Shown in pieces: positions 1 through 8,700 of a stretch of 64,000 bases of DNA. The stretch's first letter is position 1. Each line of letters opens with the position of its first letter. Below the pieces are notes generated by a model that saw only the letters and a program-made list of their open reading frames with translations, was not told the DNA's origin and did not search any database. Origin of the DNA: Streptomyces griseoluteus (GTDB lineage: Bacteria > Actinomycetota > Actinomycetes > Streptomycetales > Streptomycetaceae). The stretch spans positions 187,091 to 251,090 of the forward strand of contig NZ_SRRU01000007.1 in assembly GCF_004784465.1 (NCBI RefSeq). Direction: 5' to 3'. The translations under genes and the position numbers were made by a program.

Positions 1-555
1 CAGCGCGAGGTCTGCGACGAGGCCCGCGCCTTCCTCGCGGACGCCCTCGCCGCCGTGATCGTCGGCGACCCGGCCGACGAGAAGACGCAGATGGGCCCGC
101 TGATCTCCCGCACCCAGCTCGACCGCGTCCGCTCCTACGTCCCCGACGGCGCCCCCGCCCTGCGCGGCACCGCCCCGGACGGCCCCGGCCACTGGTTCCC
201 GCCGACCGTGCTCACCGACGCGGCCCCCGACAGCCCGGCCGCCCGCGAGGAGATCTTCGGCCCCGTGGCCGTCCTGCTGCCGTTCGACGACGAGCGGGAC
301 GCGATCCGGCTCGCCAACGACACCCCCTACGGGCTCTCCGGCTCCATCTGGACCCGTGACCTCGGCCGCGCCCTGCGCGTCTCCGGGGCCGTCCGCGCGG
401 GCAACCTGTCCGTCAACTCGCACTCCAGCGTCCGCTACTGGACCCCGTTCGGCGGCTTCAAGCAGTCCGGACTCGGCCGCGAACTCGGCCCGGACGCCCT
501 GACCGCCTTCACCGAGACCAAGAACGTCTTCCTCAGCACGGAGGGGCCCGCTTAA
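1..555 (+). CDS. aldehyde dehydrogenase, C-terminal part (5' end outside window)
   Basis: The frame is open from the first base and encodes the last 184 residues of an NAD(P)-dependent aldehyde dehydrogenase, which oxidises an aldehyde to its acid. Visible family signatures are KTQMGPLIS, the EEIFGPV motif, the LANDTPYGLSGSIWT segment, and a C-terminal FGGFKQSGLGRELG oligomerisation motif. The catalytic Cys and the cofactor-binding half lie upstream of the window. The stop TAA is directly followed by the GTG of the SDR gene, so the two are translationally coupled. From memory, S. coelicolor has an aldehyde dehydrogenase beside the glutamine-synthetase-like glnA4 in this neighbourhood, which would suggest amine-derived aldehyde oxidation. 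That link is inference. Confidence 0.93.
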   Translation, partial: QREVCDEARAFLADALAAVIVGDPADEKTQMGPLISRTQLDRVRSYVPDGAPALRGTAPDGPGHWFPPTVLTDAAPDSPAAREEIFGPVAVLLPFDDERDAIRLANDTPYGLSGSIWTRDLGRALRVSGAVRAGNLSVNSHSSVRYWTPFGGFKQSGLGRELGPDALTAFTETKNVFLSTEGPA

Positions 556-1344
556 GTGACCGAGACCGAAGCTCCCGTCTGCCGCCGCCTGGTCGGCCGT
601 ACCGCCGTCGTTACCGGAGCCGGCAGCGGCATCGGGCTGGCCACCGTCCGCAGGCTCGCCGCCGAGGGCGCCCGCGTGGTCTGCGCCGACATCGACGAGG
701 CCGCCGGCAAGGCCGCCGCCGACGAGGTGGGCGGACTGTTCGTGAAGACCGACGTCACCGACCCCGCGCAGGTCGAGGCGCTGTTCCGGGCCGCCCACGA
801 CACCTACGGCAGCGTCGACATCGCCTTCAACAACGCCGGTATCTCCCCGCCCGACGACGACTCCATCCTGGACACCGGCCTGGAGGCGTGGAAGCGCGTG
901 CAGGAGGTCAACCTGACCTCCGTCTACCTGTGCTGCAAGGCCGCGCTGCCCTACATGCGGCGCCAGGGCCGGGGTTCCATCATCAACACCGCGTCCTTCG
1001 TGGCCCGCATGGGCGCGGCCACCTCCCAGATCTCCTACACCGCGTCCAAGGGCGGGGTGCTCGCCATGTCCCGCGAACTCGGGGTGCAGTTCGCCCGCGA
1101 GGGCATCCGGGTCAACGCGCTGTGCCCCGGCCCGGTCGACACCCCGCTGCTCCAGGAACTGTTCGCCACCGACCCCGAGCGGGCCGCCCGCCGCCTGGTG
1201 CACATCCCGCTCGGCCGGTTCGCGCGCGCCGACGAGATCGCCGCCGCCGTCGCCTTCCTCGCCAGCGACGACGCCTCCTTCGTCAACGCCACCGACTTCC
1301 TGGTGGACGGCGGCATCTCCGGCGCGTACGTCACCCCGCTCTAG
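556..1344 (+). CDS. SDR family oxidoreductase (FabG-like)
   Basis: A 262-residue classical short-chain dehydrogenase. The Rossmann motif TGAGSGIG is at residues 20-27, NNAG at 92-95, and the catalytic triad is Ser147, Tyr161 and Lys165 (SYTASK). The C-terminus carries the usual SFVNATDFLVDGG segment. It would use NAD(H) or NADP(H) to interconvert an alcohol and a ketone or aldehyde. FabG-type 3-oxoacyl-ACP reductase is only one possible substrate class. The GTG start follows the stop of the aldehyde dehydrogenase with no gap, so the two probably act in one oxidation pathway. The substrate cannot be read from the sequence. Confidence 0.93.
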   Translation: MTETEAPVCRRLVGRTAVVTGAGSGIGLATVRRLAAEGARVVCADIDEAAGKAAADEVGGLFVKTDVTDPAQVEALFRAAHDTYGSVDIAFNNAGISPPDDDSILDTGLEAWKRVQEVNLTSVYLCCKAALPYMRRQGRGSIINTASFVARMGAATSQISYTASKGGVLAMSRELGVQFAREGIRVNALCPGPVDTPLLQELFATDPERAARRLVHIPLGRFARADEIAAAVAFLASDDASFVNATDFLVDGGISGAYVTPL

Positions 1345-1394
1345 TCGGCGCGTACCCCACCACCTCCCGACGAAAGGTGTACGGTCCCCGTCCC

Positions 1395-2633
1395 ATGCGA
1401 CAGCTACTCGCCTGGTCCCTCGCCGCGGCCGCCGCCCTCGCGGCCGCCCCCGCCCTCGCCCCCACCGCGGCGGCCGCCGACACCAAGTGCCCGAAGTTGA
1501 GCACCAGTTGGTACGGCAACAACCGCGCCCGCCTGCAACAGGTCATCGACGCCCACGGCACCTGTTCCGGACACCGCGGCGCGGTCGCCGCGTTCGACTG
1601 GGACAACACCGTCACCAAGAACGACGTCACCGACGCCACCCTCTCCTGGGCCCTGCGCCACGACGCGCTGCCCCGCCCCGCCCGCTGGAAGGACACCAGC
1701 GCCTGGATGACCGACGCCGGAGACCGGGCGCTCACCGCCGCCTGCGGCACCGGCACCGGCTCCCTGCGCACCTCCGACCGCCCCGCGTGCACCGACGAGA
1801 TCGTGGAGATCCGGGAGAAGGGCACCACGATGAGCGGCGCCGCCGCCTTCGCCGGCACCTGGAACCACCGGCGCACCGTCCCGCAGTACGCCTGGGTGCC
1901 CCAGCTCTTCGCGGGCCGCACCCCGGCCCAGCTCTCCTCCTACGCGGCCGCCGCCCGCACCGAGGCGCTGGCCGCGCCGATCGGCGCCACCCGCACCCTG
2001 GGCACCCACACCGTCCCGGCCTACGTCCGCTACTACGACCAGCAGCGCGACCTCATCCGCACCCTGAAGCGGGCCGGATTCCGGGTGTACATCGTCTCGG
2101 CCGGCTCCGAACCGGTCACCGAGGTCTGGTCGCGCGGGGTCGGCGTCGACGCCGCGCACACCATCGCCATCCGCTCCGTCCTCGACCACCGAGGCCGCAT
2201 CACCACCCGCAACGAGGGCTGCGGCGGGACCGGGGTGAACAAGGGCGACGTCATCCCGTACATCGACGGCAAGCGGTGCTGGATCAACCAGGACGTCTAC
2301 GGAATCCACGGGCCCGCCGCCTGGCAGAAGCAGCCATGGAAGAAGCGGATCGCCCTCGGCGGCGGCGACGCGGACACCGACGTCACCTTCGTCTCCGACG
2401 CCACCGGCGCCCACCTGGTCCTCAACCGCAACAAGGCCGAGCTGATGTGCCGGGCCTACGACGACGCGGACGGCCGCTGGGTGATCAACCCGATGTTCAT
2501 CGAGCCGCTGCCCCGCAAGGCCGGCCCGTACCCCTGCTCCACCACCGCCTACAACGCCCCGGACGGCGGCCGCACCCCGGTGCTCCGCCCGGACGGCTCC
2601 GTGGTGCCGGACCAGGCGGACACGGTGTACTGA
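1395..2633 (+). CDS. secreted HAD-superfamily phosphatase-like protein
   Basis: A 412-residue exported protein. The first 28 residues form an Ala-rich signal peptide with a likely cleavage near TAAAADT. The HAD motif I is FDWDNTVT, with the nucleophile and acid-base pair at Asp68 and Asp70. Motif II is VSAGSEP and motif IV is GGGDADTDVTFVSD. These support a Mg-dependent phosphohydrolase resembling phosphoserine-phosphatase-like members. Several cysteines (the start, CSGH, CGGTGVN and the C-terminus) could form disulfides outside the cell. It starts 50 bp after the SDR gene, so co-transcription is possible. Longer reading upstream exists in the same frame, but it runs through the SDR gene and is not used. 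Confidence 0.85.
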   Translation: MRQLLAWSLAAAAALAAAPALAPTAAAADTKCPKLSTSWYGNNRARLQQVIDAHGTCSGHRGAVAAFDWDNTVTKNDVTDATLSWALRHDALPRPARWKDTSAWMTDAGDRALTAACGTGTGSLRTSDRPACTDEIVEIREKGTTMSGAAAFAGTWNHRRTVPQYAWVPQLFAGRTPAQLSSYAAAARTEALAAPIGATRTLGTHTVPAYVRYYDQQRDLIRTLKRAGFRVYIVSAGSEPVTEVWSRGVGVDAAHTIAIRSVLDHRGRITTRNEGCGGTGVNKGDVIPYIDGKRCWINQDVYGIHGPAAWQKQPWKKRIALGGGDADTDVTFVSDATGAHLVLNRNKAELMCRAYDDADGRWVINPMFIEPLPRKAGPYPCSTTAYNAPDGGRTPVLRPDGSVVPDQADTVY

Positions 2634-2640
2634 GGGGCCG

Positions 2641-3843
2641 TCAGAGGAAGGTGTGCCCCTCACCCCGGTAGGTGGGCACGGTCGCGGTGACCGTGTCCCC
2701 CTCCACCAGGTGCAGCATGTCGAAGCGCTCGCACAGCTCGCCCGCCTTGGCGTGCCGGAACCACACCTTGTCGCCGATCAGCAGATCGTCGGCGGGCGAG
2801 CCCAGCAGCGGGGTCTGCACCTCCCCGGCGCCCTCCTGCGGGTCGAAGCGCAGACCCTGAGGCAGATACGGCACCGGCAGCCGGTCCGGGCCGGCCGCGC
2901 CCGACGCCGGATAGCCGCCGCCCAGCACCGTCACCGCGCCCACACCGGGACGCCGGACCACCGGCAACGCGAACAGGGCGGCCGGACGGCCCGTGAACGA
3001 CGTGTAGTTGTCGAACAGCCGGGGCACGTACAGCCCCGAACCGGCCGCGATCTCCGTCACCGCGTCCTCGGCCGCGGTGTGCTGCACACTGCCCGTGCCG
3101 CCGCCGTTGACGAACTCCAGCTCCGGCGCCACCGCCCGCACCGCCCGTACGGCGGCCCCGCGCCGCTCCGCCAGCTCCCGCCGGGCCGCCGCCTGCATCA
3201 GCCGGACCGCCCGCGAGCGCACCGGACGCCCGGCCACCGCGTCCCCCACCCCCGCCACATGCCCCTCGTACCCCATGATCCCCACCAGCCGGAATCCCGG
3301 ACGCCGGGCCACCGACCGGGCCAACTCTGCCAGTTGGGCGGGGGAGTGCAGCGAAGAGCGGCGGGCGCCCACCCTCACCCGGCCGCCGAACAGCCGCAGC
3401 GAGGTGTCCAGCTCCAGGCAGACCCGCACCACTTCACGCCCCCCGGCGCGGGCGGCGTCGATCAGGTCGAGCTGGGCCACGTCGTCCACCATCACCGTGA
3501 CCGAGGCGGCCAGCTTGGGATCGGCGGCCAGCTCGGCGTACCCGGCGCGGTCGGCGGACGGGTAGGCCAGCAGCACGTCGTCGAACCCGGAGCGCGCCAG
3601 CCACAGCGACTCGGCCAGCGTGAACGACATGATCCCCGCGAAGCCCTCCCGCGCCAGCACCCGTTCCAGCAGGGCCCGGCAGCGGACCGACTTGGAGGCG
3701 ACCCGGATCGGTTTGCCGTTCGCCCGGCGCACGAGGTCGGCCGCGTTGGCGTCGAAGGCGGCCAGATCCACGAGGGCGAGCGGGGCTTCGTAGGCGGCGG
3801 TGGCCCGGTCGTACCGGGCCCGGTCGGCGGCACGCGCAGTCAT
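2641..3843 (-). CDS. PLP fold-type III amino acid deaminase/aldolase (alanine racemase-like)
   Basis: A 400-residue protein of the D-threonine aldolase/D-serine dehydratase-like group. It has an alanine-racemase-type TIM barrel whose PLP lysine is Lys51 in RVASKSVR. The FVNGGGTGS segment (phosphate binding) and the C-terminal GDKVWFRHAKAGELCERF segment, which carries probable metal ligands (His and Cys), fit that family. It would act on a beta-hydroxy amino acid in the cytosol, with the substrate unknown. The ATG at 3843 is chosen because the N-terminal barrel begins soon after it. The same frame stays open far upstream only as an artefact of high GC. It converges on the HAD gene with 7 bp between stops. 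Confidence 0.85.
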   Translation of the reverse strand: MTARAADRARYDRATAAYEAPLALVDLAAFDANAADLVRRANGKPIRVASKSVRCRALLERVLAREGFAGIMSFTLAESLWLARSGFDDVLLAYPSADRAGYAELAADPKLAASVTVMVDDVAQLDLIDAARAGGREVVRVCLELDTSLRLFGGRVRVGARRSSLHSPAQLAELARSVARRPGFRLVGIMGYEGHVAGVGDAVAGRPVRSRAVRLMQAAARRELAERRGAAVRAVRAVAPELEFVNGGGTGSVQHTAAEDAVTEIAAGSGLYVPRLFDNYTSFTGRPAALFALPVVRRPGVGAVTVLGGGYPASGAAGPDRLPVPYLPQGLRFDPQEGAGEVQTPLLGSPADDLLIGDKVWFRHAKAGELCERFDMLHLVEGDTVTATVPTYRGEGHTFL

Positions 3844-3866
3844 GACGGCAGCCTGCCAGACGCGAT

Positions 3867-3878
3867 TACCCGAGGGTA
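3867..3878 (-). promoter_or_regulatory. short palindrome and possible -10 region upstream of the PLP enzyme gene
   Basis: The 12-bp perfect palindrome TACCCGAGGGTA lies 23 bp upstream of the start codon at 3843. On the minus strand it contains TACCCT, a reasonable -10 element. The 273-bp gap between the divergent genes at 3843 and 4117 otherwise shows no clear signal. Confidence 0.25.
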
Positions 3879-4116
3879 GGGGGATGTTCCGGGCAGATGC
3901 CCCGACGGCGTCGGCCGGTTCCGTCCCGGCCGCCCGGAACCCGTAAAGTGACGCGCACGTACGGCGGAGAACACCCGGCCGCAGCGCTGAACCGGGATGC
4001 CGGTACAGCCGTACGGGTATGCGTGCCCGGACGGAACTCGTCCGACGGGCCGCGGCCGCCGACCACGACGGCCCGCGTACGAGCAGTCGGCCCGGTCGCC
4101 AGGAAACGGGGGGTGC

Positions 4117-5301
4117 ATGAGCACGGAAGCGCGCCGCGCCCCGTTCCCTCCGCGCCCCACCGACGACCCCGCGCCCGCCGAGACGGAAGCCCAGACCGAG
4201 GAAGAACCCTCGGTGTTCGCCCCGCGCCGCCCCCTCGAACGCCCCCGGGAGACCCGGCCCCCCGTCCCCGAGGCCCCGATCACCACGCCTCCGCCGCCCC
4301 CGCCGGCCTCCGCCCGCTTCCCCGACGCCCCGCCGCCCCGCACCCCGGCCGTGACGCCGACGGAGACCACCGCCCGGCTGCGGGTACCGGCCGGCCCCGA
4401 GCCCGCCGCCCAGGTGCCGCCCCCGCCCGCCTGGAGCCCGGCGCCCGTGCCGGACCCGGCCCTCTCCTGGAACGCCCCCTGGCCGGTGGGCGCGTTCGGG
4501 CAGCCCGAGCCGTACGAGGAACCTGTGCGCGGCCTCGGCCCGCTGGCCCGGCTGCGCAGCCGCACCGGTGTCGCCGCCGTCTGCGTCGTGCTCGGGCTCG
4601 GCCTCATCGGCGGTGCCCTGGCCGGGAGTTGGCTCACCGGTGAGGACGGCGAGCGCACCGCGGACAGCGGCTTCGCCGCGGCCGGGTCGCTCTGGCACAA
4701 CGTGCCCGTCGACCAGCTCTTCCCGCCCACCGTGCAGGGCACCGGCGCCGGACCGGGCGGAGCCGACCGGAGCTGGACCCGGATCGCGGTGGCCCCCGAC
4801 ACCGGCTGCGCGGGAGCCTTCGACCCGCTGCTGGCGCGCGCCCTCGCCCCCGTGGGCTGCGCCCGCCTGCTGCGCGCCACCTACACCGACGCCACCCGGA
4901 CCCATGTCACCACCGTGGGACTGCTGTTCACCAAGGCCGACCCCGCAGCCATGGCCGGGCTCGCCGCCCGCTTCAGAAACGAGCGCCTGGACCGGCGCAC
5001 CGACCTGCTGCCCCTGCCGTACGCCGCCAAGGGCACCCCCGCCGCCGGGTTCGGCGCGAAGCAGCGCGCGAGCTGGACGGTCAGCGTCCTCACCGACGCG
5101 CCCATCGTCGCCTTCGCCGTCTCCGGCTGGGCCGACGGCCGCACCGTCGACACCCCCGAGCCCGCCCCGGACGCGGTGCGCTCCGGCGCCACCTCCGCAC
5201 CCGCGCAGGCCGGTCTCGGCAACGAGGCCCAGGGGCTCGCCGACCGTATCCAGCGCAAGCTCCGCCAGACCGTCAGCCCGGCCACGGAGAAACCGTCATG
5301 A
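4117..5301 (+). CDS. proline-rich single-pass membrane protein upstream of mycosin-like protease
   Basis: A 394-residue protein of unknown function. Residues 1-140 are a low-complexity Pro/Ala/Glu-rich cytoplasmic segment. A single transmembrane helix (TGVAAVCVVLGLGLIGGALAG) follows at about 150-172. The extracytoplasmic part of about 220 residues includes the LWHNVPVDQLFPPTVQG stretch and several cysteines. The ATG at 4117 is preceded by a purine-rich AGGAAACGGGGGG. It overlaps the protease gene by 4 bp (ATGA), so the two are translationally coupled and probably work together at the cell surface. Confidence 0.8.
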   Translation: MSTEARRAPFPPRPTDDPAPAETEAQTEEEPSVFAPRRPLERPRETRPPVPEAPITTPPPPPPASARFPDAPPPRTPAVTPTETTARLRVPAGPEPAAQVPPPPAWSPAPVPDPALSWNAPWPVGAFGQPEPYEEPVRGLGPLARLRSRTGVAAVCVVLGLGLIGGALAGSWLTGEDGERTADSGFAAAGSLWHNVPVDQLFPPTVQGTGAGPGGADRSWTRIAVAPDTGCAGAFDPLLARALAPVGCARLLRATYTDATRTHVTTVGLLFTKADPAAMAGLAARFRNERLDRRTDLLPLPYAAKGTPAAGFGAKQRASWTVSVLTDAPIVAFAVSGWADGRTVDTPEPAPDAVRSGATSAPAQAGLGNEAQGLADRIQRKLRQTVSPATEKPS

Positions 5302-6467
5302 GGCGCCGTACCCGCACCGCGTCCAGTCTGCTGCTCGCGGCCGGCCTCGCCCTGCTCCCCGCCGCCACCGCCCACGCCGACTCCATCCGCGCCCAGCAGT
5401 GGGCACTGTCCGCGCTCCATCTCGACGAGGCGTGGCGCACCACCCGGGGGCAGGGCGTCACCGTCGCCGTGCTCGACACCGGTGTGGAGGACGACCACCC
5501 CGACCTCGCGGGCAACGTGCTGCCCGGCAAGGACATGGTCGGCTTCGGCGCCGGGCCCGGCGACCGCGCCTGGGCCCGGCACGGTACCGCCATGGCCGGG
5601 ATCATCGCCGGTCACGGGCACGGGCCAGGTGACGGCGCCGGGATCATGGGCGTCGCGCCCAGGGCGAAGATCCTCCCCGTACGGGTCATCCTGGAGGACA
5701 AGGACCCCGCCCGCGCCAAGGCCCGCGTCACCCGCGGCAACGCCCTCGCGGACGGCATCCGCTGGGCCGCCGACCACGGCGCCGACGTCATCAACCTCTC
5801 CCTCGGCGACGACTCCGACTCCGCGCACCCCGAGGCCGGCGAGGACGAGGCCGTGCAGTACGCCCTCGGCAAGGGCGTCGTCGTGGTCGCCTCGGCGGGC
5901 AACGGCGGCGACAAGGGCGACCACGTCTCCTACCCGGCCGCCTACCCCGGCGTCATCGCCGTCACCGCGGTCGACCGCTACGGCACCCGCGCCTCCTTCT
6001 CCACTCGCCGCTGGTACGCCGCCGTCAGCGCGCCCGGTGTGGACGTCGTCATCGCCGACCCCGACCACCGGTACTACGAGGGCTGGGGCACCTCGGCCGC
6101 CTCCGCCTTCGTCTCCGGCGCGGCGGCCCTGCTCAAGGCCGACCGCCCGAAGCTCACTCCGGCCCAGGTCAAGAAGGTGCTGGAGGACACCGCGCGGGAC
6201 GCCCCCACGGGCGGCCGCGACGACTCCCGAGGCTTCGGCATGATCGATCCGGCCGCCGCCCTCAAGGCCGCCACGACCCTCCAGCCGGACACCCTCCACC
6301 CCGCCACCTACGCCAGGAAGTACTTCGGCCCGGGCCCGGACACCTCCGGTTCCGCCTCCTCCGGCACCGGCTGGGCAGCCTGGGCGGCGGGCGCCACGGG
6401 CACCGCGCTCCTGATCGCGGCGGCCGTGGTGATCCGGCGCGGCCGCAGGCCGGGCACCCCCGACTGA
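5298..6467 (+). CDS. S8 family serine protease, mycosin (MycP)-like
   Basis: A 389-residue membrane-anchored subtilisin-like protease. A signal peptide (residues 1-27) is followed by the catalytic domain with Asp60 (VAVLDTGVEDDHPDL), His95 (RHGTAMAGIIAG) and Ser266 (GWGTSAASAFVSGAA). A C-terminal transmembrane helix and a basic tail (RRGRRPG) end the protein. This architecture is that of type VII secretion mycosins, which are anchored on the outer face of the membrane. No ESX ATPase, EccB/D/E or WXG100 gene is in the window, so it may be a stand-alone mycosin. The start overlaps the previous gene and the stop abuts the convergent gene on the other strand. Confidence 0.9.
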   Translation: MRRRTRTASSLLLAAGLALLPAATAHADSIRAQQWALSALHLDEAWRTTRGQGVTVAVLDTGVEDDHPDLAGNVLPGKDMVGFGAGPGDRAWARHGTAMAGIIAGHGHGPGDGAGIMGVAPRAKILPVRVILEDKDPARAKARVTRGNALADGIRWAADHGADVINLSLGDDSDSAHPEAGEDEAVQYALGKGVVVVASAGNGGDKGDHVSYPAAYPGVIAVTAVDRYGTRASFSTRRWYAAVSAPGVDVVIADPDHRYYEGWGTSAASAFVSGAAALLKADRPKLTPAQVKKVLEDTARDAPTGGRDDSRGFGMIDPAAALKAATTLQPDTLHPATYARKYFGPGPDTSGSASSGTGWAAWAAGATGTALLIAAAVVIRRGRRPGTPD

Positions 6468-7157
6468 TCACGCCGGGTCGGCGAAGGCCCGTACCGCCGC
6501 CCGCGCCGCCGACTCCACCAGGGCGATGCCCTCCGCCCGGCTCGACGTGCCCTCGGTGAGGACCGCCAGCAGACGGTCGCCATGGGCGCCCGACGCCCGG
6601 CCGACGCTGTGCACCACCCAGCGCCCGGTCGCGTCGCGCGGGAACCAGCCGTTCTTCAGCGCGCCGGGGCCCACCGCCGAGACACCCCATCGCTGGCCGG
6701 GCACCACGGAGGCCATCAGGGTGGCCAGACAGGCGCGCGAGGCCGGGGTCAGTACGGGGGAGGGGGCGAACACGTGCCGAAGCAGGGTCAGTTGGTCCCG
6801 TGCCGTGGTGCGGGTCAGGCCCCAGTAGCCGTTCGTGCCGCCCACCGTCGCGGTGAGGCCGAGGCGGCGGTGGGCCGCGTCCAGGCCGGGGGCGCCGCCG
6901 ATCCCGTGCCACATCTCGGTCGCGCAGTCGTTGTCGCTCCGGCCGATCATCCGCGCGGCCCGCTCCCGCTCCGCTCCCGTGAGGTCCCGGTCCGCGTCCT
7001 GGGCGCCGAGCAGCAGCGCGGCCAGGATGCCGACCTTGACCACGCTCGCCGCGTCGAAGGAGCCGCCGCCGTACACCGCGCTCCGACCGGAATCCGGATC
7101 GAGCACGCCCGCCGACAGCCGGGCTCCCTCGGGCACCGCCACCCGCAGCGCTCGCAT
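6468..7157 (-). CDS. class A beta-lactamase-like serine hydrolase
   Basis: A 229-residue protein with the penicillin-recognising fold. The motifs are Ser38-V-V-Lys41 (SxxK), Ser74-Asp75-Asn76 (SDN) and Lys168-Asn-Gly, a KTG variant. No omega-loop ExxxN is obvious. No export signal is visible at the chosen start, which is unusual for a beta-lactamase, so a cytoplasmic esterase or peptidase role, or a more distant start, remains possible. Its stop codon abuts that of the mycosin gene. It is divergent from the SseB-family gene, with only about 50 bp between the starts. Confidence 0.75.
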   Translation of the reverse strand: MRALRVAVPEGARLSAGVLDPDSGRSAVYGGGSFDAASVVKVGILAALLLGAQDADRDLTGAERERAARMIGRSDNDCATEMWHGIGGAPGLDAAHRRLGLTATVGGTNGYWGLTRTTARDQLTLLRHVFAPSPVLTPASRACLATLMASVVPGQRWGVSAVGPGALKNGWFPRDATGRWVVHSVGRASGAHGDRLLAVLTEGTSSRAEGIALVESAARAAVRAFADPA

Positions 7158-7211
7158 CGACGCCTCCCGTCGGCTCGGTCCCGTACCGCTCCCGATAGGG
7201 TCGGGAGCGTG

Positions 7212-7940
7212 GTGAACAAGAACATTCCCGACTCCGGGTTCTCCGACGACGACGGCTCCGCCGATCCCCGGCTGAGTGCCGCGCTCGCGGCCTGGGCCGA
7301 GGACCGGGCGGCGCTCGGGCCGGTGCTGGAGGCTCTCAAGGGTGCCCGGCTGCTCGTGCCCGTCGTCGCCGTGCTCGGTGAGGCCGAGGTGGACGAGAAC
7401 GGGCTGCGCCGGGAGAAGACCAGCGACATGGCCGTTCCCACGCTGAAGGCCGCCGGGCGCACCGCGCTGCCCGCCTTCACCTCCACCGCGTCACTGGCCC
7501 GCTGGGACCCCGCCGCCCGGCCGGTCGCCGTACCGCTGCACCAGGCGCTCCAGGCCGCCGCCCACGAGAAGGCCGACACGGTCGTGCTGGACCTCGCCGG
7601 GCCGGTGCCGTTCGAGCTGACCGGTCCCGCGCTGCTCGCGCTGGCCGAGGGCCGTACCAGCGTGGACCCGCTGACCGACCCCGCCGTGGTGGCCGCCGTC
7701 CGCGCGGCCGTCGCCGCCGAGCCCGCCGTGCGCTCCGCGCACCTGGGCCCCGGCGAGGCCGACGGCACCCTGGCGCTCGTCCTGGACCCGGCCGTGCCGC
7801 CCGCGCAGGCCGCCCGCGCGGTCGCCGAGCGGCTGGCCGCCGACGAAACGCTGAGGGCCCGCCTGGTGCGCGGCCTCGACCTGGCACTCCTGCCGGCCGG
7901 AACCACCCCTCCGGGCGAGCCCCTGTTCGCGCGTGACTGA
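7212..7940 (+). CDS. SseB family protein
   Basis: A protein of about 242 residues. Two SseB-like halves are visible: the N-terminal GARLLVPVVAVLGE segment with KTSDMAVPTL, and the VPLHQALQAAAHEKADTVVLDLAGPVPFELTG segment. It is soluble and acidic. SseB-type proteins are widespread in actinobacteria without a settled function. Two GTG codons in tandem (7209 and 7212) are possible starts. The second is preferred because the SD-like GGGAG is too close to the first. Confidence 0.8.
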   Translation: MNKNIPDSGFSDDDGSADPRLSAALAAWAEDRAALGPVLEALKGARLLVPVVAVLGEAEVDENGLRREKTSDMAVPTLKAAGRTALPAFTSTASLARWDPAARPVAVPLHQALQAAAHEKADTVVLDLAGPVPFELTGPALLALAEGRTSVDPLTDPAVVAAVRAAVAAEPAVRSAHLGPGEADGTLALVLDPAVPPAQAARAVAERLAADETLRARLVRGLDLALLPAGTTPPGEPLFARD

Positions 7941-7943
7941 CGA

Positions 7944-8300
7944 CTAGCCGTAGACCGCCCCGGTGTACTTCTCACCGGGGCCCTGGCCCGGCTCGTCCGG
8001 GACGAGGGACGCCTCGCGGAAGGCGAGCTGGAGCGACTTCAGGCCGTCGCGCAGCGGGGCGGCGTGGAAGGAGCTGATCTCGGTCGTGCTCGCGTCCAGC
8101 AGGCCGGCGAGGGCGCTGATCAGCTTGCGGGCCTCGTCCAGGTCCTTGTACTTCTCGCCCTCCTCGCTCAGCCCGAGCTTCACGGCGGCCGCGCTCATCA
8201 GGTTGACGGCGACCGTCACGATCACCTCGACGGCGGGGACCTCGGCGATGTCGCGGGTCATGGCGTCGAAGTCGGGCGTCTCAGGGGAGGTCTCACTCAT
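7944..8300 (-). CDS. DUF1844 domain-containing protein
   Basis: A 118-residue soluble acidic protein. The core VEVIVTVAVNLMSAAAVKLGLSEEG matches the DUF1844 family, which sits next to infC in many actinobacteria. The family's role is unknown. The ATG at 8300 is chosen because the family begins at about this point and the longer frame upstream overlaps the infC promoter region. It is divergent from the infC operon and convergent with the SseB-family gene. Confidence 0.85.
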   Translation of the reverse strand: MSETSPETPDFDAMTRDIAEVPAVEVIVTVAVNLMSAAAVKLGLSEEGEKYKDLDEARKLISALAGLLDASTTEISSFHAAPLRDGLKSLQLAFREASLVPDEPGQGPGEKYTGAVYG

Positions 8301-8373
8301 ACCCCACACGATAGGCGCCGGTCCCCGGCACCTCCCGACCGGACCCCGGCCCGCACGGCCGGGAGACACGAGA

Positions 8374-8403
8374 TTGGCTGCCGCGCGCCGCTCCTGCTAA
8401 CCT
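8374..8403 (+). promoter_or_regulatory. candidate sigma70-type promoter for the infC operon
   Basis: TTGGCT at 8374-8379 and TAACCT at 8398-8403 are separated by 18 bp. That is close to the HrdB-type TTGACA/TANNNT consensus. Transcription from here would give a leader of about 300 nt before infC. Confidence 0.45.
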
Positions 8404-8595
8404 GGTGTAACGACCGGCCGGACGAGTACGCCCACGCGGCGAGCACTCCGGCCCACAAGTGGAGGCTTCGAGCTCCCACCCGACCACCCTCACGGGCGGC
8501 GGGTCACCGGTCAGACGGATTCGTCGCCCAGGCGGCGGACACCGTCCGAGAGCGCGCCCCGCGGCCATCGCGGCGGTGTTCCGGTAGTTCGAGGA

Positions 8596-8626
8596 GCCCC
8601 GCATGTGATCGTCCGGGGCATTTTTT
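8596..8626 (+). terminator. intrinsic terminator-like hairpin in the infC leader (possible attenuator)
   Basis: GCCCCG (8596-8601) pairs with CGGGGC (8614-8619), followed by a run of six T at 8621-8626. The T-run is rare in this GC-rich DNA. The hairpin lies 86 nt upstream of the infC start, inside the leader predicted from the promoter at 8374-8403, so it could attenuate the operon. It could instead end a separate small leader RNA, with a second promoter downstream. Confidence 0.55.
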
Positions 8627-8700
8627 GTGCTTCGGCGCGGTTAGGTCTTACTGATACAGACGTTACGCGGCTGTCCGCCAGACCGTCGCGTGGTGCTACC

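Noticed and set aside
888..1394. Longer start for the secreted HAD protein
   Set aside because: The frame is open back through the SDR gene but is Arg/Pro-rich shadow sequence. The signal peptide begins at ATG 1395.
3844..4905. N-terminal extension of the PLP enzyme on the minus strand
   Set aside because: It is antisense to the proline-rich membrane protein gene, low complexity, and unrelated to the family.
5298..6467. Type VII secretion locus
   Set aside because: Only a mycosin-like gene is present. WXG100, EccC and other core genes are absent from the window.
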